A DNA stretch of 64,000 bases from Bacteroidaceae bacterium. GTDB lineage: Bacteria; Bacteroidota; Bacteroidia; Bacteroidales; Bacteroidaceae. A model generated the notes under the pieces. That model was given only the letters and a program-made list of their open reading frames with translations, was not told where the DNA came from and did no database searches. The stretch lies in the NCBI GenBank assembly GCA_017649485.1, contig JAGCGS010000025.1:1-64000 (forward strand), in the 5' to 3' direction. Of the stretch, positions 46,560 through 56,629 are shown piece after piece. A program made the translations under genes and the position numbers. Numbering within the stretch: position 1 is the first letter of the stretch; each line of letters opens with the position of its first letter.

Positions 46560-47533
46560 CACGCCTCCCTATACATCAGTTTATTCATCTCACCCAGCAA
46601 CTGCTGTTTTCTTTCAGCCTTAACTTTCACTTTTTCAATATTGGCTTCAGCCAGCCGTGTATAGTGGGCTATTCTCTCCTCGCAAAGCGAACGGACATCG
46701 ATGTCGTCATATAGAGCAGTCACACTCTTGATTTTCTCAGCAGGATCGAATTCCTTTGCTTCAATCCATTTCTTCAGTTCCCTCACCTGTTCATCATTTC
46801 CACGTCGTAGTGCCTGAATCAGCAAATAAGTTTTCTTATTGCACAAGATGTCACCTCCTATTTTCTTACCGAAAGTTTTCTCATTACCATAAACATCCAG
46901 CAAGTCGTCTCTAAGCTGGAATGCGACACCTAAGTTCATGCCAAAATCATACAGGAACTGGGAGTCTTCTTCTGGAGCCTGAGCCAAAATAGCACCAATC
47001 TTCAGACTGGCAGCCAGCAAGACGGAGGTCTTCAAGCGAATCATTTCCAAGTATTCGTCTTCATTCACGTCCATGCGTGTCTCAAAATCCATGTCAAATT
47101 GCTGTCCCTCACAAATCTGAATTGCCGTTTCGGAAAAGACATGCATCACAGCAGGCTCACAATTGTTGCCAGAACCAGCCATCAGCTTATAAGCAATCAT
47201 CAACATGGTGTCTCCCGACAAAAGGGCAGTATTGTCGTTCCATTTCTTATGAACGGTTGGCTTGCCTCTGCGCAAATCAGCTTTATCCATTAAGTCATCA
47301 TGCATCAACGTATAGTTATGATACATTTCTATACCTGCCGCCTGACTGAGAATCCTATCCACATCATCACGATAGAGATTGTAGGCCATCATCATCAAAA
47401 CAGGTCGAATACGCTTGCCACCCAAAGACATAGCATATTCTATGGGCTCATACAACCCTCTCGGGCTCTTTGAATAAGTTAATTGAGAAATGTAATCATT
47501 TACTTTTTCCAGTAGCTGGGAATCGGTAAACAT
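46559..47533 (-). CDS. Isoprenyl diphosphate synthase (farnesyl/geranylgeranyl type)
   Basis: The 324-aa enzyme has both aspartate-rich motifs, DDLMD near residue 85 (HDDLMDKADLRRGKPT) and DDLLD near 213 (QLRDDLLDVYG), plus GGKRIRP near 40. It condenses isopentenyl diphosphate with an allylic partner to supply quinones or cell-wall lipid carriers; chain length is undecided. A longer frame to 47617 would be read through the tonB terminator, so the ATG at 47533 is used. It uses the product of the pathway that includes ispH in this window. Confidence 0.88.
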   Translation of the reverse strand: MFTDSQLLEKVNDYISQLTYSKSPRGLYEPIEYAMSLGGKRIRPVLMMMAYNLYRDDVDRILSQAAGIEMYHNYTLMHDDLMDKADLRRGKPTVHKKWNDNTALLSGDTMLMIAYKLMAGSGNNCEPAVMHVFSETAIQICEGQQFDMDFETRMDVNEDEYLEMIRLKTSVLLAASLKIGAILAQAPEEDSQFLYDFGMNLGVAFQLRDDLLDVYGNEKTFGKKIGGDILCNKKTYLLIQALRRGNDEQVRELKKWIEAKEFDPAEKIKSVTALYDDIDVRSLCEERIAHYTRLAEANIEKVKVKAERKQQLLGEMNKLMYREA

Positions 47534-47573
47534 AATGAACCAATGGTTTATTAGATTTAAGCTCTTTATTTGT

Positions 47574-47608
47574 AAAAAAAAGGCTGCTACAGAAAGCAGC
47601 CTTTTTTT
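47574..47608 (-). terminator. Terminator of the tonB gene
   Basis: An 8-bp stem AGGCTGCT / AGCAGCCT with a 6-base loop is flanked by A7 and T7 runs, so it can act on both strands. It lies 20 bases past the tonB stop. Confidence 0.85.
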
Positions 47609-47627
47609 AAATCTCATCAGTCAATCA

Positions 47628-48329
47628 TTACTGAAGACGGAAGTTTACAGGCACTGTATAACGCACGCGTACTGGTTTACCACGCTGCATACCTGGCTTC
47701 CACTTAGGCATTGAGTTGATCACGCGGAGAGCTTCCTTATCCAGGTATGGATCCACACCACGCAATACCTGAGCGTCAACGATTGAACCATCTCGGTTAA
47801 CCACGAACTGAACGGTTACACGACCCTGAACACCATTCTCTGCTGCAATAGCCGGATATCTGATAGCACCACTCAAGTACTTCATCAAACCTGCCATACC
47901 GCCATCAGGATATTCAGGCATCTGTTCTACAACCTGGAAGATTTCCTGCTCTTCAGGTTCTTCCTCTTCTTCTTCCTGAACTGCTACAGGAGCTGTGTAC
48001 TTAATTTCCACTGCCTGACCAGTTTCCTCAGAAGACTGGATTGCTGATTCCTGGATATCGGAATCATCGTCAACGATCGTCAATGTCTCAGCAATTGACG
48101 GAGCCTCTGGAGGTGGAGCTTGCACCTGCTCAGGTTGTTCGGTAATAGGAATTTCAATTTCCTCTTCAAATACGGTCTCGACTACCTGATTGCTGGTGTC
48201 AATCTTAACATCGCGCTGCGTCCATTCGAAGCCGAGGAACAAGACTGCCATCACCAATACATAGCCAGCCAGCAGCCAAGTGGTTTTCTTTCCTTCAAGG
48301 TCTGCTTTCGGTGATTTTTTAATTTCCAT
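47628..48329 (-). CDS. TonB-family energy transducer
   Basis: The 233-aa protein has one N-terminal membrane anchor (TTWLLAGYVLVMAVLFLGF), an acidic and proline-containing spacer (EEEEEEPEE and QAPPPEAP) and a C-terminal TonB domain (IRYPAIAAENGVQGRVTVQF, then RGKPVRVRYTVPVNF). It passes the energy of the ExbB/ExbD motor to outer-membrane receptors. It sits 2.2 kb from the exbBD cluster with tRNA-Ser, tatD and the prenyl synthase between. It has its own promoter and terminator. Confidence 0.93.
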   Translation of the reverse strand: MEIKKSPKADLEGKKTTWLLAGYVLVMAVLFLGFEWTQRDVKIDTSNQVVETVFEEEIEIPITEQPEQVQAPPPEAPSIAETLTIVDDDSDIQESAIQSSEETGQAVEIKYTAPVAVQEEEEEEPEEQEIFQVVEQMPEYPDGGMAGLMKYLSGAIRYPAIAAENGVQGRVTVQFVVNRDGSIVDAQVLRGVDPYLDKEALRVINSMPKWKPGMQRGKPVRVRYTVPVNFRLQ

Positions 48330-48377
48330 AAATACTATAATTTAAAAATTAATGGTGTTTTCCTATTTATCACGATG

Positions 48378-48385
48378 CAAATATA
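48378..48385 (-). promoter_or_regulatory. -7 box of the tonB gene
   Basis: TATATTTG on the minus strand, with CTTG (48405-48408) 19 bases upstream. The ATG follows 48 bases later. Confidence 0.6.
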
Positions 48386-48424
48386 ATGAAGTTTTTTTAC
48401 ATACAAGCCTTTTGACTCTTTTTT

Positions 48425-48456
48425 TTTGTTAAATAAGTACAGATTTGTTACCTTTA
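48425..48456 (+). promoter_or_regulatory. Promoter of cmk-ispH
   Basis: TTTG at 48425-48428 and TACCTTTA at 48449-48456 are 20 bases apart; the last base of the -7 box differs from the consensus. Confidence 0.5.
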
Positions 48457-48484
48457 CACCCTGTAAACAATAAATCTTACTGAT

Positions 48485-49174
48485 ATGAGAAAAATAACGA
48501 TAGCCATTGACGGCTTTTCTTCGTGCGGCAAAAGTACGATGGCGAAAGACCTGGCAAAAACAATAGGATATGTGTATGTGGACAGTGGTGCGATGTATCG
48601 GGCAGTGACATTGTATGCCATGGAGCATGGTTGCTTCGACGGTGAGCGACTGGATGTAGAGAAACTTCGTGGCATGATGAACGACATTCGAATTTCTTTC
48701 CAGTTTAACCCTGAAACCTGCAAGCCAGACACCTATTTAAATAATAGGAAGGTAGAGAACCTCATCCGCTCTATGGAGGTGTCAGAACGAGTAAGTATCG
48801 TGGCAGCTTTGGATTTCGTAAGGGCTGAGATGGTAGCACAGCAGCAGGCATTTGGCAAGGAGAAAGGTGTTGTGATGGATGGACGAGACATCGGTACAAC
48901 GGTATTTCCCGATGCAGAATTAAAGATTTTCCTGACAGCCTCTCCTGAAATCCGTGCACAACGCAGATTCGATGAACTGAAAGCAAAAGGACAAGAGGCA
49001 AATTTCGAAGACATTCTGGAGAATGTGAAGGAGCGCGACTATCTGGATCAACATCGTGAAGTAAGTCCTTTAGTACAGGCAAAGGATGCCATTTTGTTAG
49101 ACAATAGTAACCTAACCATCGAACAGCAGAACGAGTGGCTGTTGGAACAGTTTAAATTAAAAATTGAAGATTGA
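48485..49174 (+). CDS. cmk: Cytidylate kinase
   Basis: The 229-aa enzyme phosphorylates CMP and dCMP. It has the P-loop [16 protein letters not shown] near residues 11-26, [15 protein letters not shown] near 36, [12 protein letters not shown] near 129 and the late [15 protein letters not shown] near 187. This is the true Cmk as opposed to the Cmk-like protein at 12131. The next gene, ispH, begins inside its last codons; the pair cmk-ispH is seen in other bacteria. Confidence 0.95.
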   Translation: MRKITIAIDGFSSCGKSTMAKDLAKTIGYVYVDSGAMYRAVTLYAMEHGCFDGERLDVEKLRGMMNDIRISFQFNPETCKPDTYLNNRKVENLIRSMEVSERVSIVAALDFVRAEMVAQQQAFGKEKGVVMDGRDIGTTVFPDAELKIFLTASPEIRAQRRFDELKAKGQEANFEDILENVKERDYLDQHREVSPLVQAKDAILLDNSNLTIEQQNEWLLEQFKLKIED

Positions 49175-50027
49175 GATTGACAATGGATCAGGGTTCTGCC
49201 ACGGAGTGGTGACAGCCATCCATAAGGCAGAGGAGGAATTGGCAAAGGACGGAGTGCTCTATTGCTTGGGAGACATCGTACACAATAGCCGTGAGGTGGA
49301 GAGGCTCAGTGAAATGGGTCTCATCACCATAGATCATGCTCAGTTCAACGAGCTGCATGACACCAAGGTATTGCTTCGAGCCCATGGCGAGCCACCATCA
49401 ACCTACGAAACAGCCCACAAAAATAACATCGAAATTATCGATGCCACCTGCCCTGTTGTACTGAAACTGCAGCAACGCATTCATAATGCCTACAATGCTA
49501 AGAACGAGCCAGATACACAGCTTGTAATTTTTGGCAAGAACGGTCATGCCGAGGTATTGGGACTGGTCGGGCAGACACAAGGTAAAGCCGTCGTGATTGA
49601 GAGTTTAGAAGAAGTAACGAAACTGGACATGAGAAAAAACATACGCCTTTACTCGCAAACCACCAAGTCACTCGATGAATTTCGTCAAATCGTGGAATAC
49701 ATTCGCCAGCACATTGCAGAGGGAGCCACCTTCGAGTATTATGACACGATTTGCCGACAAGTAGCCAACCGCATCCCCAACATACGCAAGTTTGCTGCTG
49801 CCCATGACTTGGTGTTTTTCGTCAGCGGTAAGAAAAGCTCCAACGGCAAGATTCTGTTTCATGAATGTTTATCTGTAAACCCAAACACCTTTTTTATAGA
49901 TAGTGTAAGCGAGATAGACTGGAAGCTGCTGCATGGCGTTCATTCGGTAGGCATATGCGGTGCAACATCCACTCCAAAATGGTTGATGGAGTCCATCCAA
50001 GAGGCAATATTGCAAAAAATAGACTGA
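49164..50027 (+). CDS. ispH: 4-hydroxy-3-methylbut-2-enyl diphosphate reductase
   Basis: IspH (287 aa) makes isopentenyl and dimethylallyl diphosphate in the last step of the MEP pathway. The three cysteines that hold its iron-sulfur cluster are C12 (GSGFCHGV), C96 (DATCPVV) and C197 (DTICRQV), at the same positions as in the E. coli enzyme. The start must be the TTG at 49164: an in-frame TAA lies at 49158-49160 and C12 is only 36 bases in. It overlaps cmk by 11 bases. Its product feeds the prenyl synthase at 46559-47533. Confidence 0.94.
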   Translation: MKIEIDNGSGFCHGVVTAIHKAEEELAKDGVLYCLGDIVHNSREVERLSEMGLITIDHAQFNELHDTKVLLRAHGEPPSTYETAHKNNIEIIDATCPVVLKLQQRIHNAYNAKNEPDTQLVIFGKNGHAEVLGLVGQTQGKAVVIESLEEVTKLDMRKNIRLYSQTTKSLDEFRQIVEYIRQHIAEGATFEYYDTICRQVANRIPNIRKFAAAHDLVFFVSGKKSSNGKILFHECLSVNPNTFFIDSVSEIDWKLLHGVHSVGICGATSTPKWLMESIQEAILQKID

Positions 50028-50064
50028 TTTTAGAAACAGTAAAGCAAAAACATAGCACTTAATC

Positions 50065-50096
50065 TTTGCTTTTGTGATTGCTAAACCGTATCTTTG
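50065..50096 (+). promoter_or_regulatory. Promoter of pfkA
   Basis: TTTG at 50065-50068 and TATCTTTG at 50089-50096, 20 bases apart, match the full Bacteroidetes consensus. Confidence 0.75.
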
Positions 50097-50129
50097 CAAA
50101 GAGAATGTACAATTTAACATCATATTAAT

Positions 50130-51110
50130 ATGGCAGAAATCAAATGTATCGGTATCTTGACGTCAGGTGGTGATGCTCCTGGCATGAATGCAGCCATTCG
50201 TGCGGTAACTCGCTGCGCCATCTATCACGGATTGAAGGTCAAGGGTATCTATAGAGGCTACAAAGGCTTGGTAACAGGCGAAATCGTTGAGTTCAAAAGT
50301 CAAAATGTAAGCAACATCATCCAACTGGGTGGTACCATTCTGAAAACCGCCCGCTGTCAGGAATTCCGCACGCCGGAAGGTCGTAAGACTGCCTATGAAA
50401 ACATGAAGAAAGAGGGTATTGATGCCTTGGTGGTAATAGGCGGCGATGGTTCTTTGACAGGTGCGTTACAGTTTGCTAAAGAGTTCGATGTACCTTGCAT
50501 TGGCTTGCCTGGTACCATCGATAATGACTTGTATGGTACTGATTCCACCATTGGGTATGATACAGCATTGAACACCATTCTGGAATGCGTTGATAAGATA
50601 CGCGACACTGCCACCAGCCACGAGCGTCTTTTCTTCGTGGAAGTGATGGGACGTGATGCAGGTTTCCTTGCATTGAACAGTGCCATAGCAGCTGGTTGCG
50701 AAGCTGCCATCATTCCCGAGTTCGCTACTGAGGTTGACCAGTTGGAGGAATTCATTAAGAATGGTTTCCGTAAGTCAAAAAACAGTAGTATCGTGATTGT
50801 GGCAGAAAGTGAACTGACAGGTGGAGCGATGCACTATGCCGAGCGTGTGAAGAATGAGTATCCGCAATATGATGTGCGAGTTACCATCTTAGGCCACTTG
50901 CAACGTGGTGGTAGTCCTACAGCTCATGACCGTATTCTGGCCAGTCGCTTAGGAGCTGCAGCAATCGATGCTTTGATGGAAGGTCAGCGCAATGTGATGT
51001 GCGGTTTAAAGAACGACCAAGTGGTTTATGTGCCATTTAGCCGTGCCATCAAGTTCGACAAAACCATCGACCGCCAGTTGGTAGAAGTTTTGAGAACCCT
51101 TTCTATCTGA
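50130..51110 (+). CDS. pfkA: ATP-dependent 6-phosphofructokinase
   Basis: The 326-aa enzyme phosphorylates fructose 6-phosphate in glycolysis. It shows [19 protein letters not shown] at the start, [12 protein letters not shown] near residue 98, [20 protein letters not shown] near 127, [11 protein letters not shown] near 170 and [15 protein letters not shown] near 255. The GGDGS glycine suggests ATP rather than pyrophosphate use. The helicase gene starts one base after its stop. Confidence 0.94.
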   Translation: MAEIKCIGILTSGGDAPGMNAAIRAVTRCAIYHGLKVKGIYRGYKGLVTGEIVEFKSQNVSNIIQLGGTILKTARCQEFRTPEGRKTAYENMKKEGIDALVVIGGDGSLTGALQFAKEFDVPCIGLPGTIDNDLYGTDSTIGYDTALNTILECVDKIRDTATSHERLFFVEVMGRDAGFLALNSAIAAGCEAAIIPEFATEVDQLEEFIKNGFRKSKNSSIVIVAESELTGGAMHYAERVKNEYPQYDVRVTILGHLQRGGSPTAHDRILASRLGAAAIDALMEGQRNVMCGLKNDQVVYVPFSRAIKFDKTIDRQLVEVLRTLSI

Positions 51111-51111
51111 C

Positions 51112-52983
51112 ATGGCCGAGAGCCCCATACTGCATCTACAACGCCAACAGCTCTTGCTCCGCATGGAGTATGAATACGAGAAGCAAGAGTTCCAGCGGCA
51201 AACAGAGACTATGGGTGTGGCGCGCAAGGTGAAACGTGGCATGTGCTGGTTTCCCTGCAAGGCAGGACGCAGTTTCTATAACTCGCTGAATCAGTTGGTA
51301 ATTGAGATTACCCGCAGTGAGGACACTGACATTGAACATGGATTTGAATATGGTAAGCCCGTCTGCTTTTTCAAACAAAGCGCGACGGGCGACCTTTCTT
51401 ATTATAGCTTCCTCGGTACGGTGAGCTACGCTGATGAAGCCCGCATGGTGGTTGTTATGCCAGGCTGCAATGCTGTAGTTGACCTACAGAATGCCGAGAA
51501 TCTGGGTGTTCAGCTCTATTTCGACGAAACCAGCTACCAAACAATGTTTGAGGCTTTGAATGATGTGCTCAAGTCCAAAGGCACCCGACTGGCAGAGCTG
51601 AAAGACATTATCCTGGGATCAACAAAAGCCGGCTTCCGTGAGCTATACCCTATGGGGTTCCCTTGGCTCAACCCAACCCAGGAAACAGCGGTAAACAAAG
51701 TGCTTTGTGCCAAGGATGTGGCAGTGGTGCACGGCCCTCCCGGAACAGGCAAGACCACTACACTGGTGGAAGCCATTTATGAAACCTTACATCGGGAGCC
51801 ACAAGTGCTGGTGTGCGCACAAAGCAACATGGCTGTAGATTGGATATCAGAGAAACTGGTGGATCGCGGTGTCAATGTGCTACGCATCGGCAACCCTACG
51901 CGTGTGAACGATAAGATGTTGTCATTCACCTACGAGCGCCGTTTTGAGGGACATCCCTCCTACCCTGAACTATGGAGCATCCGCAAAGAGCTACGCCAGC
52001 TGCAAGCAAAACGGCACAAAGGAAGTCGCGATGACCGTGATGGCATACGCAGTCGCATCAGCAGACTGAAAGACAGAGCAGTAGCTTTGGAAGTACAAAT
52101 TAATGCCGACTTGTTGGATTCTGCCCATGTGATAGCTTCTACCTTAGTCAGCAGCAACCACCGTCTGTTAGGCGGCATGCACTTTGGAACTTTGTTCATT
52201 GATGAAGCGGCACAAGCACTTGAAGCCGCTTGCTGGATAGCCATACGGAAAGCCGACAGAGTGGTATTTGCCGGCGACCATTGTCAGTTGCCTCCTACCA
52301 TAAAATGTTACGAAGCTGCCAATGGGGGTTTGGAAAAGACTATGATGGAACTAATAGTAGAAAATAAGCCTGAAACAGTCTCATTATTGAAAGTACAGTA
52401 CCGCATGAATGAAGCCATCATGCGTTTCTCCTCTGAGTGGTTCTATCATGGGGAGTTGGAAGCAGCACCAGAAGTACGCCATCGCAGTATTCTCGATTTC
52501 GACACTCCCATCTCCTGGATAGATACCTCCGAGATGGATTTCAAGGAGCAGTTTGTGGGTGAGACTTTCGGACGCATCAACAAGCAAGAGGCCAACCTGC
52601 TCTTGCAGCAGTTGGAGACTTATATATATAAAATAGGTGGAGAACGCATCTTGGATGAGCGCATCGACTTCGGCATTATTTCGCCCTACAAGGCACAAGT
52701 GCAATACTTACGTAGCAAGATTAAAAGTAACGAGGCATTAAAGCCCTATCGTCACCTATTTACCGTGAATACAGTGGATGGTTTCCAGGGGCAGGAGCGC
52801 GATGTCATCTTCATCAGCCTGGTACGTGCCAACGACGAAGGTCAGATCGGTTTCCTTAGAGACCTACGCCGCATGAATGTGGCCATCACCCGCGCCCGCA
52901 TGAAGTTAGTGATACTGGGTGATGCCTCCACTCTTGGCAAGCATCCGTTCTACCGCAAGCTCATTGAGACGATTGACAATTGA
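51112..52983 (+). CDS. Superfamily 1 DNA/RNA helicase (UPF1/IGHMBP2-like)
   Basis: The 623-aa protein has a long N-terminal region (1-190), then helicase motif I HGPPGTGKTTTLVEA near residue 207, Q-motif-like PTQETAV, motif II LFIDEAAQALEAA near 362, motif III AGDHCQLPPT, motif V NTVDGFQGQERDVIFISLVR and motif VI NVAITRARMKL. Relatives unwind RNA or DNA in nucleic-acid repair or translation; the role is not fixed. It is joined to pfkA with a 1-base gap, so the two are cotranscribed. Confidence 0.88.
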   Translation: MAESPILHLQRQQLLLRMEYEYEKQEFQRQTETMGVARKVKRGMCWFPCKAGRSFYNSLNQLVIEITRSEDTDIEHGFEYGKPVCFFKQSATGDLSYYSFLGTVSYADEARMVVVMPGCNAVVDLQNAENLGVQLYFDETSYQTMFEALNDVLKSKGTRLAELKDIILGSTKAGFRELYPMGFPWLNPTQETAVNKVLCAKDVAVVHGPPGTGKTTTLVEAIYETLHREPQVLVCAQSNMAVDWISEKLVDRGVNVLRIGNPTRVNDKMLSFTYERRFEGHPSYPELWSIRKELRQLQAKRHKGSRDDRDGIRSRISRLKDRAVALEVQINADLLDSAHVIASTLVSSNHRLLGGMHFGTLFIDEAAQALEAACWIAIRKADRVVFAGDHCQLPPTIKCYEAANGGLEKTMMELIVENKPETVSLLKVQYRMNEAIMRFSSEWFYHGELEAAPEVRHRSILDFDTPISWIDTSEMDFKEQFVGETFGRINKQEANLLLQQLETYIYKIGGERILDERIDFGIISPYKAQVQYLRSKIKSNEALKPYRHLFTVNTVDGFQGQERDVIFISLVRANDEGQIGFLRDLRRMNVAITRARMKLVILGDASTLGKHPFYRKLIETIDN

Positions 52984-53012
52984 CGATTAAACATTATTCA
53001 TTGCACTGAAAA

Positions 53013-53034
53013 AGGGCTGACTTTTGTCAGCCCT
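53013..53034. terminator. Terminator between helicase and esterase genes
   Basis: A 9-bp perfect stem AGGGCTGAC / GTCAGCCCT with a TTTT loop. A-rich sequence to its left gives a short T-run on the minus strand, so it serves the esterase side best. Confidence 0.65.
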
Positions 53035-53063
53035 AATTATCAATAATCCAATTGTATATTCAC

Positions 53064-54686
53064 TTATCTCATAGCAGCCAAAGCCTCGCCATCAGGATCG
53101 TTGCGGAGTTCGCAAACATCATTCAGGATCATGGTTGGCTTGTCAGTATCATTGAAAGCTGGCCATTCTGGCAATGCGCCGCAGTTAGGATTGCCTGTAC
53201 GCATGAATGACAACAGTGCGTCAGACATCTTGTTAGCCAGTTCGCGAGGACGCTTGCCACCACCTGAATGGGTTACCATGCGGTCGGTATTGCGGAACCA
53301 GAAGCAGATGTCGATGCAGTGGAAGGCGCGAGCACGGCCATTGAACGTAGGAGGATTGAAGCCGAACCAAGCCAGATAAACAGGAGCTCCCTGCTTAGCC
53401 TTGATGCTGATGTTGTTCACAATTCCAGTACGTGGGCTGGTAGCCATACCGATGATGTCACCTGCGTTTGCTTGTGGGAATGCCTTCTGATATGCAGCTG
53501 CCACAGCGGCACCCTTGCCAGGATAACGCTGGTCTAAGTACTTACCAAGACCTGCAGCGTCAAGATTCTCTAATGATGGATCTGACTGTGCAGGGCTGAA
53601 CTCTGCCATAGTAGAGCAGTAGATCATAGGCACCTGAGCAGAAGGAGCATTGGGGTCGTCATAGTAACCTGCTGCAGGAATGTGCTTGCCGTCAGCCACA
53701 GGAGCAAAACCTGCGCGAATGCCGCCATTCTGCTTGCTAAACTCCCGTGAAGCCTCATTAGCCAGTGCAAGATAATCTCTCCAAGGCATCTGCTGCAGCT
53801 GCTCAACGGTCTTCTTGCTATACTTCACGATAAACTTACCCAGCTCACGGCTGACATCCTGTGACATAGCGTTGTTGGCATTACCACTAAGAGCCACACC
53901 CTTGTGTACCAATCCCTTGGTCTCTGGCATTGCCACCAATGTGCAGACCTTGGCACCACCACCAGACTGTCCCATGATGGTAACGTTATTAGGATCGCCA
54001 CCAAAGTTGGCAATATTCTTGTTCACCCATTTCAGTGCAGCCACCATATCCAATGTACCAACATTGCCAGAATCCTCATATTTGCCATTAACACCAGAGA
54101 AATCAGTGAAACCGAAAGCATTCAGACGATGGTTAACAGAAACGAAAACGACATCGCCATAGCGGGTCAGATTCTCTCCATGATAACCATCCTGCTCGAT
54201 ACCATTACCAGCAGCATAGCCACCGCCATGGAACCAGACCATCACCGGACGCTTCTTGCCGTCAGCCAGACCCTTGGTCCAAACATTCAAGAACAAGCAA
54301 TCTTCGCTCAGATTGCTGTAGTTCCAATGGTCACGCCATACACCAGGATTGTTGGCATAGTTAGGATCGTTCTGCGGAGCGCAGTAGCCATACACCATCG
54401 CCGGTTTAATGTCGCTCCAAGGTTCTGGCTCCTTTGGAGGCATGAAACGATTGGCACCTTCCGTGCTGGCACCATAGCGAACACCTAAGAAGGTGTAAAC
54501 ATCCCTAGACATGAAACCCTGTACCTTGCCATACTGGGTCTGCGCAATGGCGATGTCATCACCAATAAACACCTGCTGCTCATCAGCCTCGCTGTTGACA
54601 GCATTGTTGTTCTGATTACCTGTGCAAGCAGTAAAGCCCATCAGCAGAACACCTGCACAAATTGCGAAGAAAGAAGTATTTTTCAT
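53064..54686 (-). CDS. Carboxylesterase-type lipoprotein
   Basis: The 540-aa lipoprotein (lipobox GFTAC, C21) has the alpha/beta-hydrolase marks of the type-B carboxylesterase family: oxyanion loop MVWFHGGGYAAGNG near residue 150, SEDCLFLNVW near 127, and nucleophile GQSGGG near 239. It splits carboxyl esters; in plant-feeding anaerobes such enzymes may remove acetyl or feruloyl groups, which is an inference. It starts 21 bases after ilvC in the same direction, so it may be read with the ilv cluster, although it has no known part in amino-acid synthesis. Confidence 0.85.
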   Translation of the reverse strand: MKNTSFFAICAGVLLMGFTACTGNQNNNAVNSEADEQQVFIGDDIAIAQTQYGKVQGFMSRDVYTFLGVRYGASTEGANRFMPPKEPEPWSDIKPAMVYGYCAPQNDPNYANNPGVWRDHWNYSNLSEDCLFLNVWTKGLADGKKRPVMVWFHGGGYAAGNGIEQDGYHGENLTRYGDVVFVSVNHRLNAFGFTDFSGVNGKYEDSGNVGTLDMVAALKWVNKNIANFGGDPNNVTIMGQSGGGAKVCTLVAMPETKGLVHKGVALSGNANNAMSQDVSRELGKFIVKYSKKTVEQLQQMPWRDYLALANEASREFSKQNGGIRAGFAPVADGKHIPAAGYYDDPNAPSAQVPMIYCSTMAEFSPAQSDPSLENLDAAGLGKYLDQRYPGKGAAVAAAYQKAFPQANAGDIIGMATSPRTGIVNNISIKAKQGAPVYLAWFGFNPPTFNGRARAFHCIDICFWFRNTDRMVTHSGGGKRPRELANKMSDALLSFMRTGNPNCGALPEWPAFNDTDKPTMILNDVCELRNDPDGEALAAMR

Positions 54687-54707
54687 AATGTATTAAATAT
54701 AATAAGG

Positions 54708-55751
54708 TTAATTGTTCTCGGGACGAAGCTGGCGAACAACCTCAGCAGTACGCCACATCTCAGAATCATGCAAAGCAGCTAATTCTTTCTCCAGACCTAC
54801 GCGATAATCAGGCTTTGAGTTTGCATCGATAGAAATCTGTGCCTCATGTCCACTCTTCACACTGGCATACAACTTCTCAACTACAGGCTTGATGGCATCG
54901 TGAAACGGACCCATCCAGTCCAAAGCACCACGCTGAGCAGTGGTAGAGCAGTTAGCATACATCCAGTCCATACCCTTCTGGGCAAAGAGAGGCATCAGTG
55001 ACTGAGTGAGCTCCTCAACAGTCTCGTTGAAAGCCTCAGATGGAGAGTGACCATTCTCACGCAGCACCTCATACTGAGCCAGCAGCAAGCCCTGGATAGC
55101 CCCCATCAGTGAGCCACGCTCGCCAGTCAGGTCAGAAGTAGCCTCACGCTGGAAGGTAGTCTCAAACAGATAGCCAGAACCAATACCGATACCCAAAGCC
55201 AAAGTACGATCCAGTGCCTTACCAGTAGCATCCTGATATACAGCGTATGAAGAGTTCAGACCACGACCTTCGAGGAACATGGTACGCAATGAGGTACCAG
55301 AACCCTTAGGAGCAACCATAATCACATCGATATCTTTCTGAGGAACACAGCCAGTGCGGTCATTCCAAGTGATAGCGAAACCATGAGAGAAATACAGCGC
55401 ATTGCCAGGCTGCAGACAATTCTTCAGTGTAGGCCAAACAGACATCACAGCAGCATCAGACAACAAGCACATCACGATAGTACCTTTGGTAGCTGCTTCT
55501 TCGATTGAGAAAAGCGTCTCACCTGGAACCCATCCGTCGGCGATAGCCTTCTCATAAGTCTTACCCTGACGCTGACCAACAATCACGTTGAAGCCATTAT
55601 CACGCAGGTTACAAGCCTGCCCAGGACCCTGAACGCCATAGCCGATTACAGCAATAGTCTCATCTTTCAATACCTCACGAGCTTTCTCCAATGGAAACTC
55701 TTCACGTGTCATCACTTCCTCGATAACACCGCCAAAATTCATTTTTGCCAT
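54708..55751 (-). CDS. ilvC: Ketol-acid reductoisomerase
   Basis: The 347-aa enzyme rearranges and reduces acetolactate or acetohydroxybutyrate with NAD(P)H and magnesium. It has the nucleotide fold AVIGYGVQGPGQACNLRDNG near residues 34-53, followed by VGQRQGKTY, and the knotted C-domain with SDLTGERGSLMGAIQGLLLA near 226. The length fits class I. It is the fifth gene of ilvD-ilvB-ilvN-thioesterase-ilvC, with a 113-base gap ahead. Confidence 0.95.
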   Translation of the reverse strand: MAKMNFGGVIEEVMTREEFPLEKAREVLKDETIAVIGYGVQGPGQACNLRDNGFNVIVGQRQGKTYEKAIADGWVPGETLFSIEEAATKGTIVMCLLSDAAVMSVWPTLKNCLQPGNALYFSHGFAITWNDRTGCVPQKDIDVIMVAPKGSGTSLRTMFLEGRGLNSSYAVYQDATGKALDRTLALGIGIGSGYLFETTFQREATSDLTGERGSLMGAIQGLLLAQYEVLRENGHSPSEAFNETVEELTQSLMPLFAQKGMDWMYANCSTTAQRGALDWMGPFHDAIKPVVEKLYASVKSGHEAQISIDANSKPDYRVGLEKELAALHDSEMWRTAEVVRQLRPENN

Positions 55752-55864
55752 TCTTTAATTTTTTTATTGGCTATTGCACATTAACCATTGCCCCTAAGCC
55801 TTTGGTCAATGCAACAGTCGTTGTTATTAATAATTCTTATCTTCCTTCAAAAAACACCTCAACA

Positions 55865-56629
55865 TTATACAGCCAATGGTAAATCGTCAAATACCACCTT
55901 CGACCTACACACCGTCTCTGCCAAATTCTTCTTCACCTCAACATCATAATGTCCTTCCTCCACCTTATCTATATAAAAGGCCATAGAGTCGGTAGCCAAA
56001 GTCTCTGCCACATAAGCCATCTCAAACCTGCGCACCCTTTGCTTCTTCAATGTATCCACTGGGAAGAGGTCCAGTATATGCTCAATATAGCGGATGCTGT
56101 TCACATGCCCGTTGATGTCCAAGTCGCTATACCTCACTGGCAGCACCTCAGCAGGCTCCTTACTACTCACCTTGATGCGTGAAGGCTTCTCAATGGGACA
56201 CACCTTGTCGCAGATATAGCCGGCAATATCGCCATCATGTATAGCCATCAAATCCACAGGCTTACGAGTATCTGTATCTATCATTGCCCACACCGAACGA
56301 GCGTAAGCCACCGGCTTTCCCTCTTTGTCCAGCACGGCAAAGTTACGGTCAGTAAACAAACGATACACATTCTCCACCCAAGTTTCTATGGTGAATGGTT
56401 CATACTGATAAGGCAGGTCGCTAAGCATCTCCAGTGCCAGTCTTGACAGCACCCAAGTGTAATGCTCCTTGTTCAGCCTGTCGATACCGAATCCCCTGTC
56501 ATGCGAATGGAACCCTGCAACATTCAGCAAGTGGTTGCCCAGCACACCTAAGGTAATGTGCCCTGTAAAATCCACATGAAACGGTTCGGTCACAAACTGA
56601 TAAGTACCTATCTTACCCAATTCGCTCAT
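55865..56629 (-). CDS. Acyl-ACP thioesterase
   Basis: The 254-aa protein is a double hot-dog thioesterase of the acyl-ACP family. It has DRGFGIDRLNKEHYTWVLSR in the first fold and RYSDLDINGHVNSIRYIEHI near 166 in the second, including the aspartate-asparagine-histidine set DxNxHVN. It frees fatty acids from acyl carrier protein. Its ATG overlaps the ilvN stop by four bases, so it is embedded in the ilv operon; this could link branched-chain synthesis and fatty-acid release, but no evidence beyond position supports that. Confidence 0.87.
   Translation of the reverse strand: MSELGKIGTYQFVTEPFHVDFTGHITLGVLGNHLLNVAGFHSHDRGFGIDRLNKEHYTWVLSRLALEMLSDLPYQYEPFTIETWVENVYRLFTDRNFAVLDKEGKPVAYARSVWAMIDTDTRKPVDLMAIHDGDIAGYICDKVCPIEKPSRIKVSSKEPAEVLPVRYSDLDINGHVNSIRYIEHILDLFPVDTLKKQRVRRFEMAYVAETLATDSMAFYIDKVEEGHYDVEVKKNLAETVCRSKVVFDDLPLAV

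Noticed and set aside
53904..54488. 194-residue plus-strand frame opposite the esterase gene
   Set aside because: Antisense to a clear carboxylesterase; composition is that of a shadow frame.
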